Assembly: GCF_022369515.1 (NCBI RefSeq)
Contig: NZ_CP059724.1
Coordinates: forward strand, 1,860,001-1,924,000
From: Paenibacillus sp. 19GGS1-52
GTDB taxonomy: Bacteria > Bacillota > Bacilli > Paenibacillales > Paenibacillaceae
Length of the DNA stretch: 64,000 nucleotides
Direction of reading: 5' to 3'
Position 1 is the stretch's first letter, and every line of letters begins with the position of its first letter. The position numbers were made by a program, and so were the translations under genes. This document shows, in pieces, positions 9,427 to 18,330 of this stretch. The notes beneath the pieces are model-generated. The model saw only the letters and a program-made list of their open reading frames with translations, did not search any database and was not told where the DNA came from.

Positions 9427-12400
9427 GTGAAGCCGATTCTATTAAAAGTAGCTGGATTACAGAGCTATAGAGAGATGCAGGAAATTGACTTTGAAAGTCT
9501 GACAGAGACGGGTCTGTTCGGTATATTTGGACCAACAGGCAGCGGGAAGTCCACTTTGCTGGATGCTATTACGCTGGCGATGTATGGCAAAGTGGAGCGG
9601 GCGGTGAATGGAACGCAGGGAATTATGAACCATTCCGAGGATTCTTTGAGTGTGGCTTTTACCTTTGAACTCACCTCCTCCGCAGGGACCCGCCGCTACC
9701 GTGTTGAACGGAAGTTTAAGCGCACAGGTGAACAATCGGTCAGTAATACGATCAGTCGGTTCATCGAAGTTACCGCTGATGGGGACAATGTCATGGCTGA
9801 TAAGCTGGCCGATGTCACACGTTGTGTGGAGGAGCATATCGGGCTGAAAATGGATGATTTCACACGAGCAGTTGTGCTGCCGCAAGGGAAGTTTGCTGAA
9901 TTTCTGTCACTGCGCGGCGTGGATCGCCGACAGATGCTGCAGCGCCTGTTTCATCTGGAGCAATACGGAGATCAGCTGGCGATTAAGCTCAGCCGCCGGG
10001 TTAAGGACAACGAAGCAGCGCTGCGCGCGCTGGAAGCAGAGCAGCAGGGACTTGGCAGCGCAGGCAAAGAGGATGTGCAGGCCGCGGCTGAGCGGCTGCA
10101 GGAGGCTATTGCCTATGCCGTGGAGTGCCGCCGGAAATTGGAGGCGGCTGTGCAGGTGGCGGAGCGTTTCACAAGAATTCGCGACCTGCAGGAGGAGCGT
10201 TCCCGCCGCGAGCTGCAGCGGCAAGGTCTAGTAGCCCGTCAGGAGGAGATCCTCCTTCTGGAGGGTAAGCTTGGCAAGGCTGACGAAGCTGAGAAAAGGC
10301 TGCCGGCGCTGAAGGCCTGGCGCAGCGCCGAAGAAGCTTGGCAGAGCCGATTGGCCCGTGCGGAGGGCCAAGAGGTCTTGGCGGCCGCCGCGGAAGCGGA
10401 GGCAGCGGCGGCCACAGCGGCCGAGGCTGCTGCGCAGGCCGCGCTTGCCCTGGAAGAGCCGGCCCTCCGGCAGGGGGCCGACACCTTCCGCCGTGCGCTC
10501 GAGCTGGAAGCCGAGCTCGGCGGGCTGCGCCGTGAGCTCGCGGCGCTGCGCGAGCGCCGCGAGGAAGCCTCCCGCAAGCTTGGCGCGCTGCGGGAGAGCA
10601 TGGCCCGGGAGCGGGAGCTTTTGGCCAAGGGCCAAAAGCGTCAGCACGAGCTGCAGCAGAGCCTGCAGCCGCTCTCGGTCCGCTCCCAAGAGCGGCAGTC
10701 TCTGCAGGAAGCCATGCAGAGACTGCAAGGGCTGCACTCCGCCGAATCCCAGTGGAATTCGGCGGATACGGAACGCCGTGAGCGCGCAGCAGCGCTCACG
10801 GCGTCGCAAGCCCGCCTCGCCGAGACCGAACTCCGGCGAGATGGGCTCACAGCAGCGCGCGCGGAGCAGATCCGCGAAGCTGCGCTGCATCTTGAGAAAT
10901 TGCTGGCGGCAGAAGCAACCGCCGTCGCCACAGCCGAGAGCCTTGAGCTCCATAGCAGCACGCTGGAGGCGACTCTGAAAGGCCAGGAGATTCATAGGCT
11001 GTCACTTGCCTTAGCTAGTGAGCTGGAAGAAGGACAGCCATGTCCTGTATGCGGCAGTGAGCATCATCCTGCACCTGTTCTAATGCAGGGCAACGAAGAG
11101 CATGCAGAGCTGGAAAGTCAGCTCCAGCAGGTCAGAAGTAAGTCCAGACGAGCACTGGAAGCACGTCATTTATTCCATAGTCTGTGGGAGCAGGACTCGG
11201 CATGGCTGGAGCAAGTATACGGCGACGGGGCCGCAGACTTACTGAAGCTTCCAGCGGCTGCGGGGCTGGAACAAGAACAGAATAGAAGTAACAGTACACA
11301 CACTGTAGCAGCTGTTTCTACAGTCCGGGCATTGAAGCTCCTGACTGAGAATAATCTGTCCGAACTGGAACAGGCTCTATCCGAACTGAAGGAGCTCTCT
11401 GGAGAACTGCGGCGCGGCGCGTCCGAGTGGCAGCGTTCCATGCAGCATAGCCAGCAGCAATGTCACCAAGAAGCTGCGAGTGTGACAGCCGAGCGGAGCT
11501 GGGTAGACGGGATTACAGTTAAGGCTGAGGAACTGAGCGTCCAACTGTCTGCATTACAACAAAGTTGGACACAGCAGTTCCCTGAGCTGGTACCGGGTGA
11601 AGCAGAGAGTGCCTACCGTAAGCTGCTGAAGAAGGACGAGCAGGCGGAGGAGATTAGAGGACGTCTGGAGATCAGCGTCAAGTTCCTTGACGACAAGAGC
11701 ATTGCCGTGCAGAATCTGCAAGAGGGAATTGCTGAACTGGATAAAGAGCTGACCCAGTGGAATGCCCAACTGGAAGGTAAGGAAGAACTGCAGCGCGAGA
11801 AGGAACAACGATTATTAGAATGGACAGAAGGTCAGCCAGCCGGCCCTCTGCTGGCTGAATGCGAACGGCGGCTGCAGGAACTATTGTCTGCCCTAGAAGG
11901 CTGCCGAAAGACTTTGCGGACTGCCGCAGACAAGGCTCAGCATGAAGTCAAAGCTGCAGCTATTGCCCTGCAGGCTGCAGACTCAGCGCGTGAGCATTTC
12001 TTAATAGCAGCTAGCGAGTGGGAGCAAAGTCTGAATTCTTCTCCGTTTGCCACAGCGATTGAAGTAGAAGGAGCAGCACTTACACCAGAAGAACGGGACA
12101 ATGCAGCTTCCCGCGTACACACCCATCGTACGGATGAAGCAGAAGTCGCTTTGCAACTGCGCCATATTGAAGAGAAGTTGGATGGAGCTGTAATGAGTCC
12201 GGAAGAATGGCTGGAGAGTCAGAATAGGCTTCGCCAATGCCGGGAATATGACGAAAGCTCTCTCCAGAATCGGGCGCGCGGCGAACGCGATCTCGAAGAT
12301 TTGCGTCATCGGCATATTCGCTGGATGGAGCTCGAAGCCCAGCGGACCCGGCATGCAGCGCTTCAGGATCAGCTATCCAAGCTGCAGTCCGTCCTGCGTG

Positions 12401-12873
12401 GAAATGCTTTTGTGGAATACATTGCAGAGGAGCAGTTGATGCAGGTATGCCAGGCTGCATCCCAGCGTCTTCGTTTCTTAAGCAAGCAGCGTTATGCACT
12501 TGAGGTCGATTCTGGTGGTGGCTTCGTTATTCGTGATGATGGAAATGGTGGTGTGAGACGGCCTGTCTCAACATTATCCGGTGGAGAGACCTTTTTAACC
12601 TCTCTTTCGCTTGCACTTGCTTTATCAGCCCAAATCCAGCTGCGGGGACAGTATCCGTTGCAATTTTTCTTCCTGGATGAAGGTTTTGGCACCCTAGACC
12701 CGGATTTGCTCGATACTGTAATTACATCACTCGAAAAGTTACACAACGACCAGTTGTCCGTAGGCATAATTAGCCATGTCCCAGAGCTTCGGGCACGTCT
12801 GCCGCGCAAGCTTGTTATTGTGCCTGCTGAACAGGGCGGTGGGGGTTCGCGTATTGTTTTGGAAAAAATGTGA
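9427..12873 (+). CDS. sbcC: SbcC ATPase (Rad50 family)
   Basis: SbcC is the SMC-like ATPase partner of SbcD. The N-terminal Walker A (GPTGSGKST) is at residues 35-43. Two long Ala/Glu/Arg/Gln-rich coiled coils flank a zinc hook, C539-P-V-C542, through which two molecules dimerise. The C-terminal part has the ABC signature LSGGE (1050-1054) and Walker B with D1084-E1085. GTG 9427 follows a GGGGAGGAG site and starts one base after the sbcD stop. Length (1148) is normal. Positions roughly 10000-10990, the first coiled coil, are markedly richer in G+C than the rest of the gene, and this suppresses stop codons in all frames there. Confidence 0.95.
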   Translation: MKPILLKVAGLQSYREMQEIDFESLTETGLFGIFGPTGSGKSTLLDAITLAMYGKVERAVNGTQGIMNHSEDSLSVAFTFELTSSAGTRRYRVERKFKRTGEQSVSNTISRFIEVTADGDNVMADKLADVTRCVEEHIGLKMDDFTRAVVLPQGKFAEFLSLRGVDRRQMLQRLFHLEQYGDQLAIKLSRRVKDNEAALRALEAEQQGLGSAGKEDVQAAAERLQEAIAYAVECRRKLEAAVQVAERFTRIRDLQEERSRRELQRQGLVARQEEILLLEGKLGKADEAEKRLPALKAWRSAEEAWQSRLARAEGQEVLAAAAEAEAAAATAAEAAAQAALALEEPALRQGADTFRRALELEAELGGLRRELAALRERREEASRKLGALRESMARERELLAKGQKRQHELQQSLQPLSVRSQERQSLQEAMQRLQGLHSAESQWNSADTERRERAAALTASQARLAETELRRDGLTAARAEQIREAALHLEKLLAAEATAVATAESLELHSSTLEATLKGQEIHRLSLALASELEEGQPCPVCGSEHHPAPVLMQGNEEHAELESQLQQVRSKSRRALEARHLFHSLWEQDSAWLEQVYGDGAADLLKLPAAAGLEQEQNRSNSTHTVAAVSTVRALKLLTENNLSELEQALSELKELSGELRRGASEWQRSMQHSQQQCHQEAASVTAERSWVDGITVKAEELSVQLSALQQSWTQQFPELVPGEAESAYRKLLKKDEQAEEIRGRLEISVKFLDDKSIAVQNLQEGIAELDKELTQWNAQLEGKEELQREKEQRLLEWTEGQPAGPLLAECERRLQELLSALEGCRKTLRTAADKAQHEVKAAAIALQAADSAREHFLIAASEWEQSLNSSPFATAIEVEGAALTPEERDNAASRVHTHRTDEAEVALQLRHIEEKLDGAVMSPEEWLESQNRLRQCREYDESSLQNRARGERDLEDLRHRHIRWMELEAQRTRHAALQDQLSKLQSVLRGNAFVEYIAEEQLMQVCQAASQRLRFLSKQRYALEVDSGGGFVIRDDGNGGVRRPVSTLSGGETFLTSLSLALALSAQIQLRGQYPLQFFFLDEGFGTLDPDLLDTVITSLEKLHNDQLSVGIISHVPELRARLPRKLVIVPAEQGGGGSRIVLEKM

Positions 12874-12921
12874 TCCACAGCGAAGTTTGTGATATCTGTC
12901 ACAGATACAGTACTACCCCCT

Positions 12922-13052
12922 TGTTATAATACAGCTAAGCCGACATCATTTTAGAAACACCTCGGCGGACGTATGACCGGGAACAATCTCCTTTTCATAC
13001 GTCCGCCGCCGAATCAGCTTTATGAGCTGTGAAGGGTGTTTCTTTTTTTTTG
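12922..13052 (+). ncRNA. Branched structured RNA or compound terminator
   Basis: A TATAAT box at 12925-12930 precedes an RNA-like region that can fold as a three-way junction. The outer stem is GAAACACC (12954-12961) with GGTGTTTC (13035-13042). One inner arm is a perfect 14-bp stem (12963-12976 with 12995-13008) and the other is CAGCT/AGCTG (13015-13029). Nine T follow at 13043-13051. It ends the sbcC transcript at minimum. If the -10 box is used (I see no good -35), it would be a small RNA of about 115 nt. I do not recognise a known RNA family. Confidence 0.5.
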
Positions 13053-13053
13053 C

Positions 13054-13549
13054 TTTTTTAGAAATAAAAGTACTGATAATCTAAAGAATTCCCCCGGTTA
13101 CCAGCTCCAAAAGCCGCTTCTTCATCTTCTTCTTCGGAATTCCGAAATACTTAGTCCCAACTACTCTCACATTTCTCCTCTTTCATTCCTGTTTACTAAG
13201 CAAGTAATTGGTTGCTATCCACTCAAATCTAGCTTATCCCTAGAATGCTTTTTATTAGGACATCCACTGTATTGCAGCAGTAATTCTGCTATATTCATCT
13301 GTTACTGATACAGTAAAGTTTTTGCTAAGCATATTATTTTCCGTACAAAATTGTTGCTTGAGCATTGGTGGTAAGTTCATGGCTTCTTAGCTTCATGTCT
13401 GTGCCATCCTTGCGACCTGCTTACGATTACAAACTCAAGTTGCTGTTGTTGCATGTAGGGATATCATCAAGAAATTTGTGCAAGAGATTTGATGATCTCT
13501 GAAGTAGACCGATTGGAGCTATTATTTGCTTTGGAATTAGTCTTGAGAG
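13054..13549. other. Non-coding stretch with no recognised content
   Basis: This AT-rich region between the sbcC terminator and palindrome array 2 has no reading frame with a ribosome binding site or a recognisable protein. No promoter, terminator or repeat convinced me. Confidence 0.5.
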
Positions 13550-13728
13550 GATTCCTGTATTTTTTACAACATTTTATCCTGAGATAGCCTGTTAAAGTTA
13601 CATTGTTGTATTAAATCCATGACTTCAAGCAAATATGGACTTCAAAGTGAGCATAAGCTGTATTTCGTACAACAATTCTCTGTTGCAGAGTAAATAGGAC
13701 ATGAAATCCTGTATTTACTACATTATTT
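13550..13728. repeat. Palindrome array 2: four units, spacing 51/52/51
   Basis: Four units share TGTATT at one arm and mostly a TACA-type opposite arm, with centres at 13562, 13613, 13665 and 13716. The first, third and fourth show TGTA / TACA symmetry; the second (TGTATT A AATCCA) is weaker. Spacing is 51, 52 and 51 bp, as in the arrays at 206-394 and 24845-25048 except that the middle interval is 10 bp shorter. The units are less perfect than in array 3. Confidence 0.5.
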
Positions 13729-13862
13729 TGCTGCTGTCGAGGCTGAGTTAGTCTGGAGCAGTAGGTGATATCCCTATCTACCCAAAAAGACAAAACCCTC
13801 TTTTCCCAGCACCTAGTCCTTACTTTCGCAATCGATCAATATCCTGTATGATTGTTTGCAAT

Positions 13863-13967
13863 GAGTATCAAGAAGTCTATGCTAACAAAACTGAGCGTTT
13901 GCTTTCGAAGTAGTTTTGCGAAGAATATCAAGAAGTCTATGCTAACAAAACTTTTAGGAGGACATAA
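13863..13967 (+). repeat. hit leader: duplicated arm repeat running into the RBS
   Basis: A block ending in GCTAACAAAACT occurs twice, with ACAAAACT at 13885-13892 and 13945-13952. Between them is a complementary arm AGTTTTG (13912-13918). The second ACAAAACT is followed directly by TTTAGGAGGACA, the ribosome binding site of hit. The same arrangement, with more units, precedes cdd (24150-24375). The arm before the RBS can pair with the arm 27 nt upstream, so a structure next to the RBS is possible. Confidence 0.65.
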
Positions 13968-13968
13968 T

Positions 13969-14328
13969 ATGGAAACCGTATTTAGCAAAATTATCGAGGG
14001 GACTATTCCTGCGCATAAAGTATTTGAGAATGAACGGATTCTCGCGTTCTATGATATTGAGCCTGCTGCACCCGTGCATGTGTTGATTATCCCGAAGAAG
14101 TTCATTGCATCTATGAATGAGGTCACCCCTGAGGATCTGCCGTTGATCGCTGAAATACATAGCGTAGCGCAGCAGATTGCCAGAGAGCTTGGTGTAGCAG
14201 AATCCGGTTACCGTCTGATTAACAACTGCGGACCTGATAGTGGACAAGCGGTTCCTCATCTTCATTATCACTTGCTTGGAGGAACCAAACTTGGTGCCCT
14301 GGTTGGGAATTCAGCTTCTCACGCCTAA
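13969..14328 (+). CDS. hit: HIT family nucleotide-binding protein
   Basis: This histidine-triad protein of 119 residues belongs to the HINT branch, which hydrolyses nucleoside phosphoramidates; its cellular role in Firmicutes is poorly defined. The triad PHLHYHLLGG is near the C-terminus, with H97, H99 and H101. The start is ATG 13969, 8 nt after TTTAGGAGGA. The open frame continues upstream through the leader repeats as far as 13852, but those codons only translate the repeat (MLTKL appears twice) and are not part of family members. It lies 137 nt before rpsU, which has its own promoter. Confidence 0.93.
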   Translation: METVFSKIIEGTIPAHKVFENERILAFYDIEPAAPVHVLIIPKKFIASMNEVTPEDLPLIAEIHSVAQQIARELGVAESGYRLINNCGPDSGQAVPHLHYHLLGGTKLGALVGNSASHA

Positions 14329-14377
14329 TAGAAAGCTTAGGATTTAAGGCTTGTCCGAAAAAATAATGACGCGAAGG

Positions 14378-14407
14378 TTGACACCTTATTTCCGTTTGAC
14401 CTATAAT
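14378..14407 (+). promoter_or_regulatory. Sigma-A promoter of rpsU-yqeY
   Basis: A consensus -35 TTGACA lies at 14378-14383 and a consensus -10 TATAAT at 14402-14407, with an 18-bp spacer. The predicted start is about 14414, giving a leader of about 50 nt before rpsU. This is the best sigma-A promoter match in the window. Confidence 0.85.
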
Positions 14408-14465
14408 GGAATTTGATAAACCGTGTTATGCTCTTTTGACGGTATGGTCGGAGGGAGGGGAAACT

Positions 14466-14639
14466 GTGTCTGAAACGAAAGTTCGCAAAAACGAGACAAT
14501 TGATGCTGCACTTCGTCGCTTTAAACGTTCCATCGCAAAAGATGGTGTCTTGGCTGAGGTGAAGAAACGCAAGCATTACGAAAAGCCAAGCGTTAAGAAA
14601 AAGCTGAAGTCCGAGGCTGCTCGTAAGAGAAAGTTTTAG
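14466..14639 (+). CDS. rpsU: 30S ribosomal protein S21
   Basis: S21 is a small, very basic protein of the 30S subunit platform, near the anti-Shine-Dalgarno end of 16S rRNA. The 57-residue sequence starts SETKVRKNE, continues [13 protein letters not shown] and ends in a lysine/arginine tail (EAARKRKF), all typical. GTG 14466 follows the strong site GGAGGGAGG by about 7 nt. The open frame continues 20 codons upstream into the promoter and is not part of the protein. It is 15 nt from yqeY, so the two form a pair. Confidence 0.97.
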   Translation: MSETKVRKNETIDAALRRFKRSIAKDGVLAEVKKRKHYEKPSVKKKLKSEAARKRKF

Positions 14640-14654
14640 GAGGATTACCCACGC

Positions 14655-15098
14655 ATGAATCTTAGCGAACGATTGAACGAAGATATGAAGCAAGCGATGA
14701 AGAGTAGGGACAAGTTCACACTCTCCACGATTCGAATGGTTCGATCTACAATAAAGTATCTTGAAATAGATTTGAAGAGAACATTAGACGACAACGAAGT
14801 GCTTGATATCCTAAGTCGTGAAATCAAACAGCGCAAAGATGCCCTCCAAGAATTTGAATCAGCGGGTCGCGATGAGCTTGTTGCGAGTACCAAGGCAGAA
14901 ATCGAGATTATTATGAAATATCTTCCTGAACAACTTTCTGAAGAAGAGATTAACCTCATTGTACAGCAAACTATCCAGGAAACTGGTGCTTCTTCGAAGA
15001 GCGAGATGGGTAAGGTCATGAGCGCACTGATGCCTAAGGTTAAAGGGCGCGCTGATGGTAAACTCGTGAACCAAGCGGTTCAACAATTTCTGCAATAA
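14655..15098 (+). CDS. yqeY: YqeY / GatB-YqeY domain protein
   Basis: This 147-residue protein matches the YqeY family, which resembles the tail domain of the amidotransferase subunit GatB. It is thought to be tRNA-related but is not biochemically settled. Visible family blocks are MKQAMKSRDK, LSREIKQRKDALQEF, YLPEQLSEEEI and the end GKVMSALMPKVKGRADG. ATG 14655 is preceded by TTTTAGGAGGA. It is co-transcribed with rpsU, the common Bacillales arrangement, and a terminator follows at 15110-15135. Confidence 0.93.
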   Translation: MNLSERLNEDMKQAMKSRDKFTLSTIRMVRSTIKYLEIDLKRTLDDNEVLDILSREIKQRKDALQEFESAGRDELVASTKAEIEIIMKYLPEQLSEEEINLIVQQTIQETGASSKSEMGKVMSALMPKVKGRADGKLVNQAVQQFLQ

Positions 15099-15109
15099 TA
15101 AAACGCTAG

Positions 15110-15135
15110 CACCCCTTTTTATAAGGGGTGTTTTT
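15110..15135 (+). terminator. Terminator after yqeY
   Basis: The stem CACCCCTT / AAGGGGTG has a TTTAT loop and is followed by five T, so it is a classical intrinsic terminator for the rpsU-yqeY unit. Confidence 0.9.
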
Positions 15136-15215
15136 CTTTGTTTTGAAACGTATTGCCGTCCTTAGGCGTACTAAAGATAAAGTTATGGGTCATGTTGAAG
15201 AAGGGAGGGAATAGT

Positions 15216-16601
15216 TTGAAACGATTTCGCAAAATAGCCTTGGCCAGCTTTGCAGCTATCCTGTTATTACTGCTTATGATTCCCCTAACAGCAGATGTGA
15301 ACGCTGACATCGCTCCACCCAATTCGACTGCTGTCTCGGCTGGGGAGCTGAAGAAAGGCCCGGTGTTTATTATTCCGGTCGATCAGGAAATCGAAAGAGG
15401 ACTGCAGAAGTTCTTGGAACGGGGCTTTCAGGAGGCAACCAATTATGGAGCAGTTCTGATTGTACTGGAAATTGATACACCGGGCGGACTTGTAGATTCA
15501 GCAGAGCAGATTGGTACGATGGTAAGAGATAGCGGAATTCCAACAGCTGCCTATATTAAGGGCGACGCCGCTTCGGCAGGTAGTTACATAGCCTTGAATG
15601 CAGGCAAGATTATCATGAAGCCCGGCAGTATGATCGGTTCCGCTTCACTGGTGGACATGAACGGTCAAAGTGTAGATGATGCCAAGATGATTTCCTACTG
15701 GAAAGCAAAGATGGTTGGCGCTGCTGCGCTGAACGGACGCGACCCGGATATCGCCGCAGGGATGATGGATATTAATGCTATTGTTGATAAGCCTGAACTT
15801 GGCATAAGTAAGACTAAGGGTGAGATTATCGCCCTGACCAGCGATGAAGCGCTAAAAGCTGGTTATGCTGACCAAATTACAGAAACACCGGAAGCGGCCA
15901 TCACTTGGCTGGGCTATTCTACAGATGACATTTTTCGTGTGGAGCATACCGGTGCCGAGAAAATGTCGCAATTTCTGACCAATCCGATTATTATGACGAT
16001 TTTGCTGTTCATCGGCATAGCCGGAGTTGTGATTGAAATGCTTGTGCCGGGTTTTGGCGCACCTGGAATTATTGGGACACTGGCTTTTGCCCTATACTTC
16101 TTTGGGAATTATGTGGCTGGCTTTGCTGGTGCAGAAACATTGCTGCTCTTCATTGTGGGTCTCGTCATGCTTGTGTTGGAGTTGTTCGTACCTAGCTTTG
16201 GTATCCTGGGACTGCTAGGCTCAGTCTGTCTTGTTGCAGGTGTAGTGCGAGCCGCCTTCAGCTATACACATGCCTTGTTCAGTCTGGGAATTGCCTTCGC
16301 GGCTGCAGCTGTGGTGATCATTATTGTTGCAGTAGTGTTCAAAGAACGCGGGATCTGGAACCGATTTATTTTGAAAGACAGTCTTACCAAGGAACAGGGT
16401 TTTGTACCCGTAGAAGAGAAGCGGAACCTGATCGGTGGTACGGGGATCAGCATCACCCCGCTTCGTCCCTCCGGAACGGCTATAGTGGGCGGAGAGCGAA
16501 TAGATGTAGTTACAGAGGGTGGCTTCATTGACATTAATTCTGCAATCTCAGTGATAAAGGTTGAGGGCGGACGGATTGTGGTGAAGGAAATTAAAGCCTA
16601 A
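15216..16601 (+). CDS. yqeZ: YqeZ, NfeD-family membrane serine protease
   Basis: This is a long NfeD-type protein (461 residues from TTG 15216, which has GGGAGGG 6-7 nt upstream). In order it has a signal/anchor segment (about 8-25) and a ClpP-like SppA-type protease domain with the candidate nucleophile S120 in GDAASAGSYIA. Four or more membrane segments (about 255-385) and a C-terminal soluble OB-like NfeD domain follow. In Bacillus, YqeZ works with the flotillin FloA, and floA is the next gene here, 60 nt downstream. An ATG at 15153 would add 21 residues but has no ribosome site. Confidence 0.93.
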   Translation: MKRFRKIALASFAAILLLLLMIPLTADVNADIAPPNSTAVSAGELKKGPVFIIPVDQEIERGLQKFLERGFQEATNYGAVLIVLEIDTPGGLVDSAEQIGTMVRDSGIPTAAYIKGDAASAGSYIALNAGKIIMKPGSMIGSASLVDMNGQSVDDAKMISYWKAKMVGAAALNGRDPDIAAGMMDINAIVDKPELGISKTKGEIIALTSDEALKAGYADQITETPEAAITWLGYSTDDIFRVEHTGAEKMSQFLTNPIIMTILLFIGIAGVVIEMLVPGFGAPGIIGTLAFALYFFGNYVAGFAGAETLLLFIVGLVMLVLELFVPSFGILGLLGSVCLVAGVVRAAFSYTHALFSLGIAFAAAAVVIIIVAVVFKERGIWNRFILKDSLTKEQGFVPVEEKRNLIGGTGISITPLRPSGTAIVGGERIDVVTEGGFIDINSAISVIKVEGGRIVVKEIKA

Positions 16602-16661
16602 GGTAACTAAAAATGAGTATTATAAATTTATGGAATATTATAATGGAGGTTGAGTTAGAGT

Positions 16662-17666
16662 ATGGGTGAAGCATCTTTAATAACATTTTTGTTGATCGCG
16701 GTTGCCGTGATCATAGTACTTAGCGTCTTTTTCAGCTTTTTTCCAGTCATGCTATGGGTGTCTGCGTGGGCGTCTGGCGTAAGAATTAGTATTATTACTT
16801 TGGTAGCGATGAGATTACGGCGGGTGACGCCAAGCCGGATCGTTAATCCGCTGATTAAAGCTACAAAAGCAGGGCTTGGGATTAACATCAATGAGCTGGA
16901 GAGCCATTATCTGGCCGGGGGTAACGTGGACCGGGTCGTCAATGCGCTGATTGCTGCTCAACGGGCGGATATTCCCCTTGAATTCACGCGTGCAGCGGCT
17001 ATCGACCTTGCAGGTCGCGATGTGCTGCTGGCTGTGCAGATGAGCGTTAATCCACGGGTTATCGAGACACCAATAGTTGCAGCTGTCGCTAAAAACGGGA
17101 TTGAGGTTAAAGTTAAAGCACGGGTTACTGTCCGGGCAAATATTGATCGTCTCGTTGGTGGTGCGGGTGAAGAAACGATCATCGCGCGTGTTGGTGAGGG
17201 GATTGTAACTACGGTTGGTTCGAGTAATTCGCACAAGGACGTTCTGGAGAATCCGGATTCGATCTCGCGGACTGTGCTCTCCAAAGGACTGGATTCAGGT
17301 ACAGCCTTTGAGATTCTGTCGATTGATATTGCAGACATCGATGTAGGCAAGAATATCGGAGCGTATCTGCAAACAGAACAGGCTGAGGCCGACAAACGCA
17401 TCGCACAGGCGAAGGCGGAGGAACGCAGAGCTATGGCTGTAGCCCATGAGCAGGAGATGAAGGCTCGTGTCGTTGAGATGAAGGCGCTTGTCGTAGAAGC
17501 TGAGTCACAGGTGCCGCTGGCAATGGCTGAAGCATTGCGAGCAGGCAAGCTTGGTGTGATGGATTATATGAATCTCAAAAACATTGAGGCTGACACGCAA
17601 ATGCGAGGCTCCCTCAGCAAGATGAATGACCAGGATGACAGCAGCCATCCAAATAATAATAAATAA
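16662..17666 (+). CDS. floA: FloA flotillin-like scaffold protein
   Basis: FloA (334 residues) organises functional membrane microdomains. An N-terminal hairpin membrane anchor spans about residues 5-50. A SPFH/band-7-like domain follows ([29 protein letters not shown]). The C-terminal part has alanine/glutamate coiled-coil repeats ([18 protein letters not shown]) used for oligomerisation. The start ATG 16662 is 13 nt after a modest TGGAGGTTG site. Length and sequence fit Bacillus FloA closely. The tail ends in an Asn/Asp-rich stretch. Confidence 0.95.
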   Translation: MGEASLITFLLIAVAVIIVLSVFFSFFPVMLWVSAWASGVRISIITLVAMRLRRVTPSRIVNPLIKATKAGLGININELESHYLAGGNVDRVVNALIAAQRADIPLEFTRAAAIDLAGRDVLLAVQMSVNPRVIETPIVAAVAKNGIEVKVKARVTVRANIDRLVGGAGEETIIARVGEGIVTTVGSSNSHKDVLENPDSISRTVLSKGLDSGTAFEILSIDIADIDVGKNIGAYLQTEQAEADKRIAQAKAEERRAMAVAHEQEMKARVVEMKALVVEAESQVPLAMAEALRAGKLGVMDYMNLKNIEADTQMRGSLSKMNDQDDSSHPNNNK

Positions 17667-17682
17667 GGGGATGTGAGTTCCC

Positions 17683-18291
17683 ATGGGCAGTTGGATCTAT
17701 ATCATTGTGGTAGTTGTATTCGCAGTTATATCCAGACTGAATAAAGCAGGGAAAAGCAAATCTAAGGGACCCTCTGGAGGCGGCATGCCGACCTTTGGCG
17801 GGGGGAATGACAATCCGCTCCGCGGGGCTAAGCGTCCTGGCGATACTCTGGACAGAGAGCGGCAAGCGCAGAAAGGAAGCGGCTTTCCTGTTCCTGGCAA
17901 TGATTTGCCGCAGCGGAACTGGCAGACCATGCCAAGTGAGGAACGTCAGTATGACGCTTCCCCAGCCTTTCCGGAATCCGCGCAAATACCCACTCCAGAT
18001 TATTCGACAGGGGAAGGTATGTCTTTGGAGCAGCCAGAGGTTAGGGATGGAGTGAAGGAGCGTACGGAAAGAATGCAGCGTGAGCTGGAGCGTATTCAAG
18101 CCTCTTTTGACGGAATGGCAGGTGCAGGTTCGGGTTCGGAAAATGATGCTTATGAACCGCAGGGTTACCATGCCGGATCGACCGATCAACCTTATTTTAA
18201 AGGCAATCGTGAAGAGCTGCGTCGCGGTCTGATCTGGGCTGAGGTTCTGGGTGCTCCACGTTCCAAGCAGCCTCACTCCGTCCGCAGATAA
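17683..18291 (+). CDS. Unknown single-pass membrane protein
   Basis: I do not recognise this 202-residue protein; it occupies the place of yqfB in Bacillus. It has one N-terminal membrane segment (about 4-18) and then a Gly/Pro/Gln-rich probably disordered cytoplasmic region. A charged helix (VKERTERMQRELERIQ, about 122-137) is followed by a compact C-terminal motif ELRRGLIWAEVLGAPR. It lies 16 nt after floA with GGGGATGTG before ATG 17683, so co-translation with the microdomain proteins is likely. A membrane-scaffold or adaptor role is only a guess from position. The overlapping frames here are shadows. Confidence 0.75.
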   Translation: MGSWIYIIVVVVFAVISRLNKAGKSKSKGPSGGGMPTFGGGNDNPLRGAKRPGDTLDRERQAQKGSGFPVPGNDLPQRNWQTMPSEERQYDASPAFPESAQIPTPDYSTGEGMSLEQPEVRDGVKERTERMQRELERIQASFDGMAGAGSGSENDAYEPQGYHAGSTDQPYFKGNREELRRGLIWAEVLGAPRSKQPHSVRR

Positions 18292-18330
18292 ATAGAAACT
18301 TATAGAATTCTTTTGCGATTCATTATTAAC

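Noticed and set aside
10228..10995. 255-codon open frame antisense to sbcC
   Set aside because: It lies wholly in the G+C-rich coiled-coil segment where stops are rare in every frame. The product is low-complexity Leu/Gln/Arg/Gly, no ribosome binding site is present, and sbcC on the other strand is certain.
13036..13308. 90-codon frame after sbcC
   Set aside because: It begins in the T-run of the terminator, has no ribosome site and resembles no protein.
13852..13968. N-terminal extension of Hit starting at 13852
   Set aside because: The extension only translates the leader repeats (MLTKL twice). The ATG at 13969 has TTTAGGAGGA in front and gives the family length.
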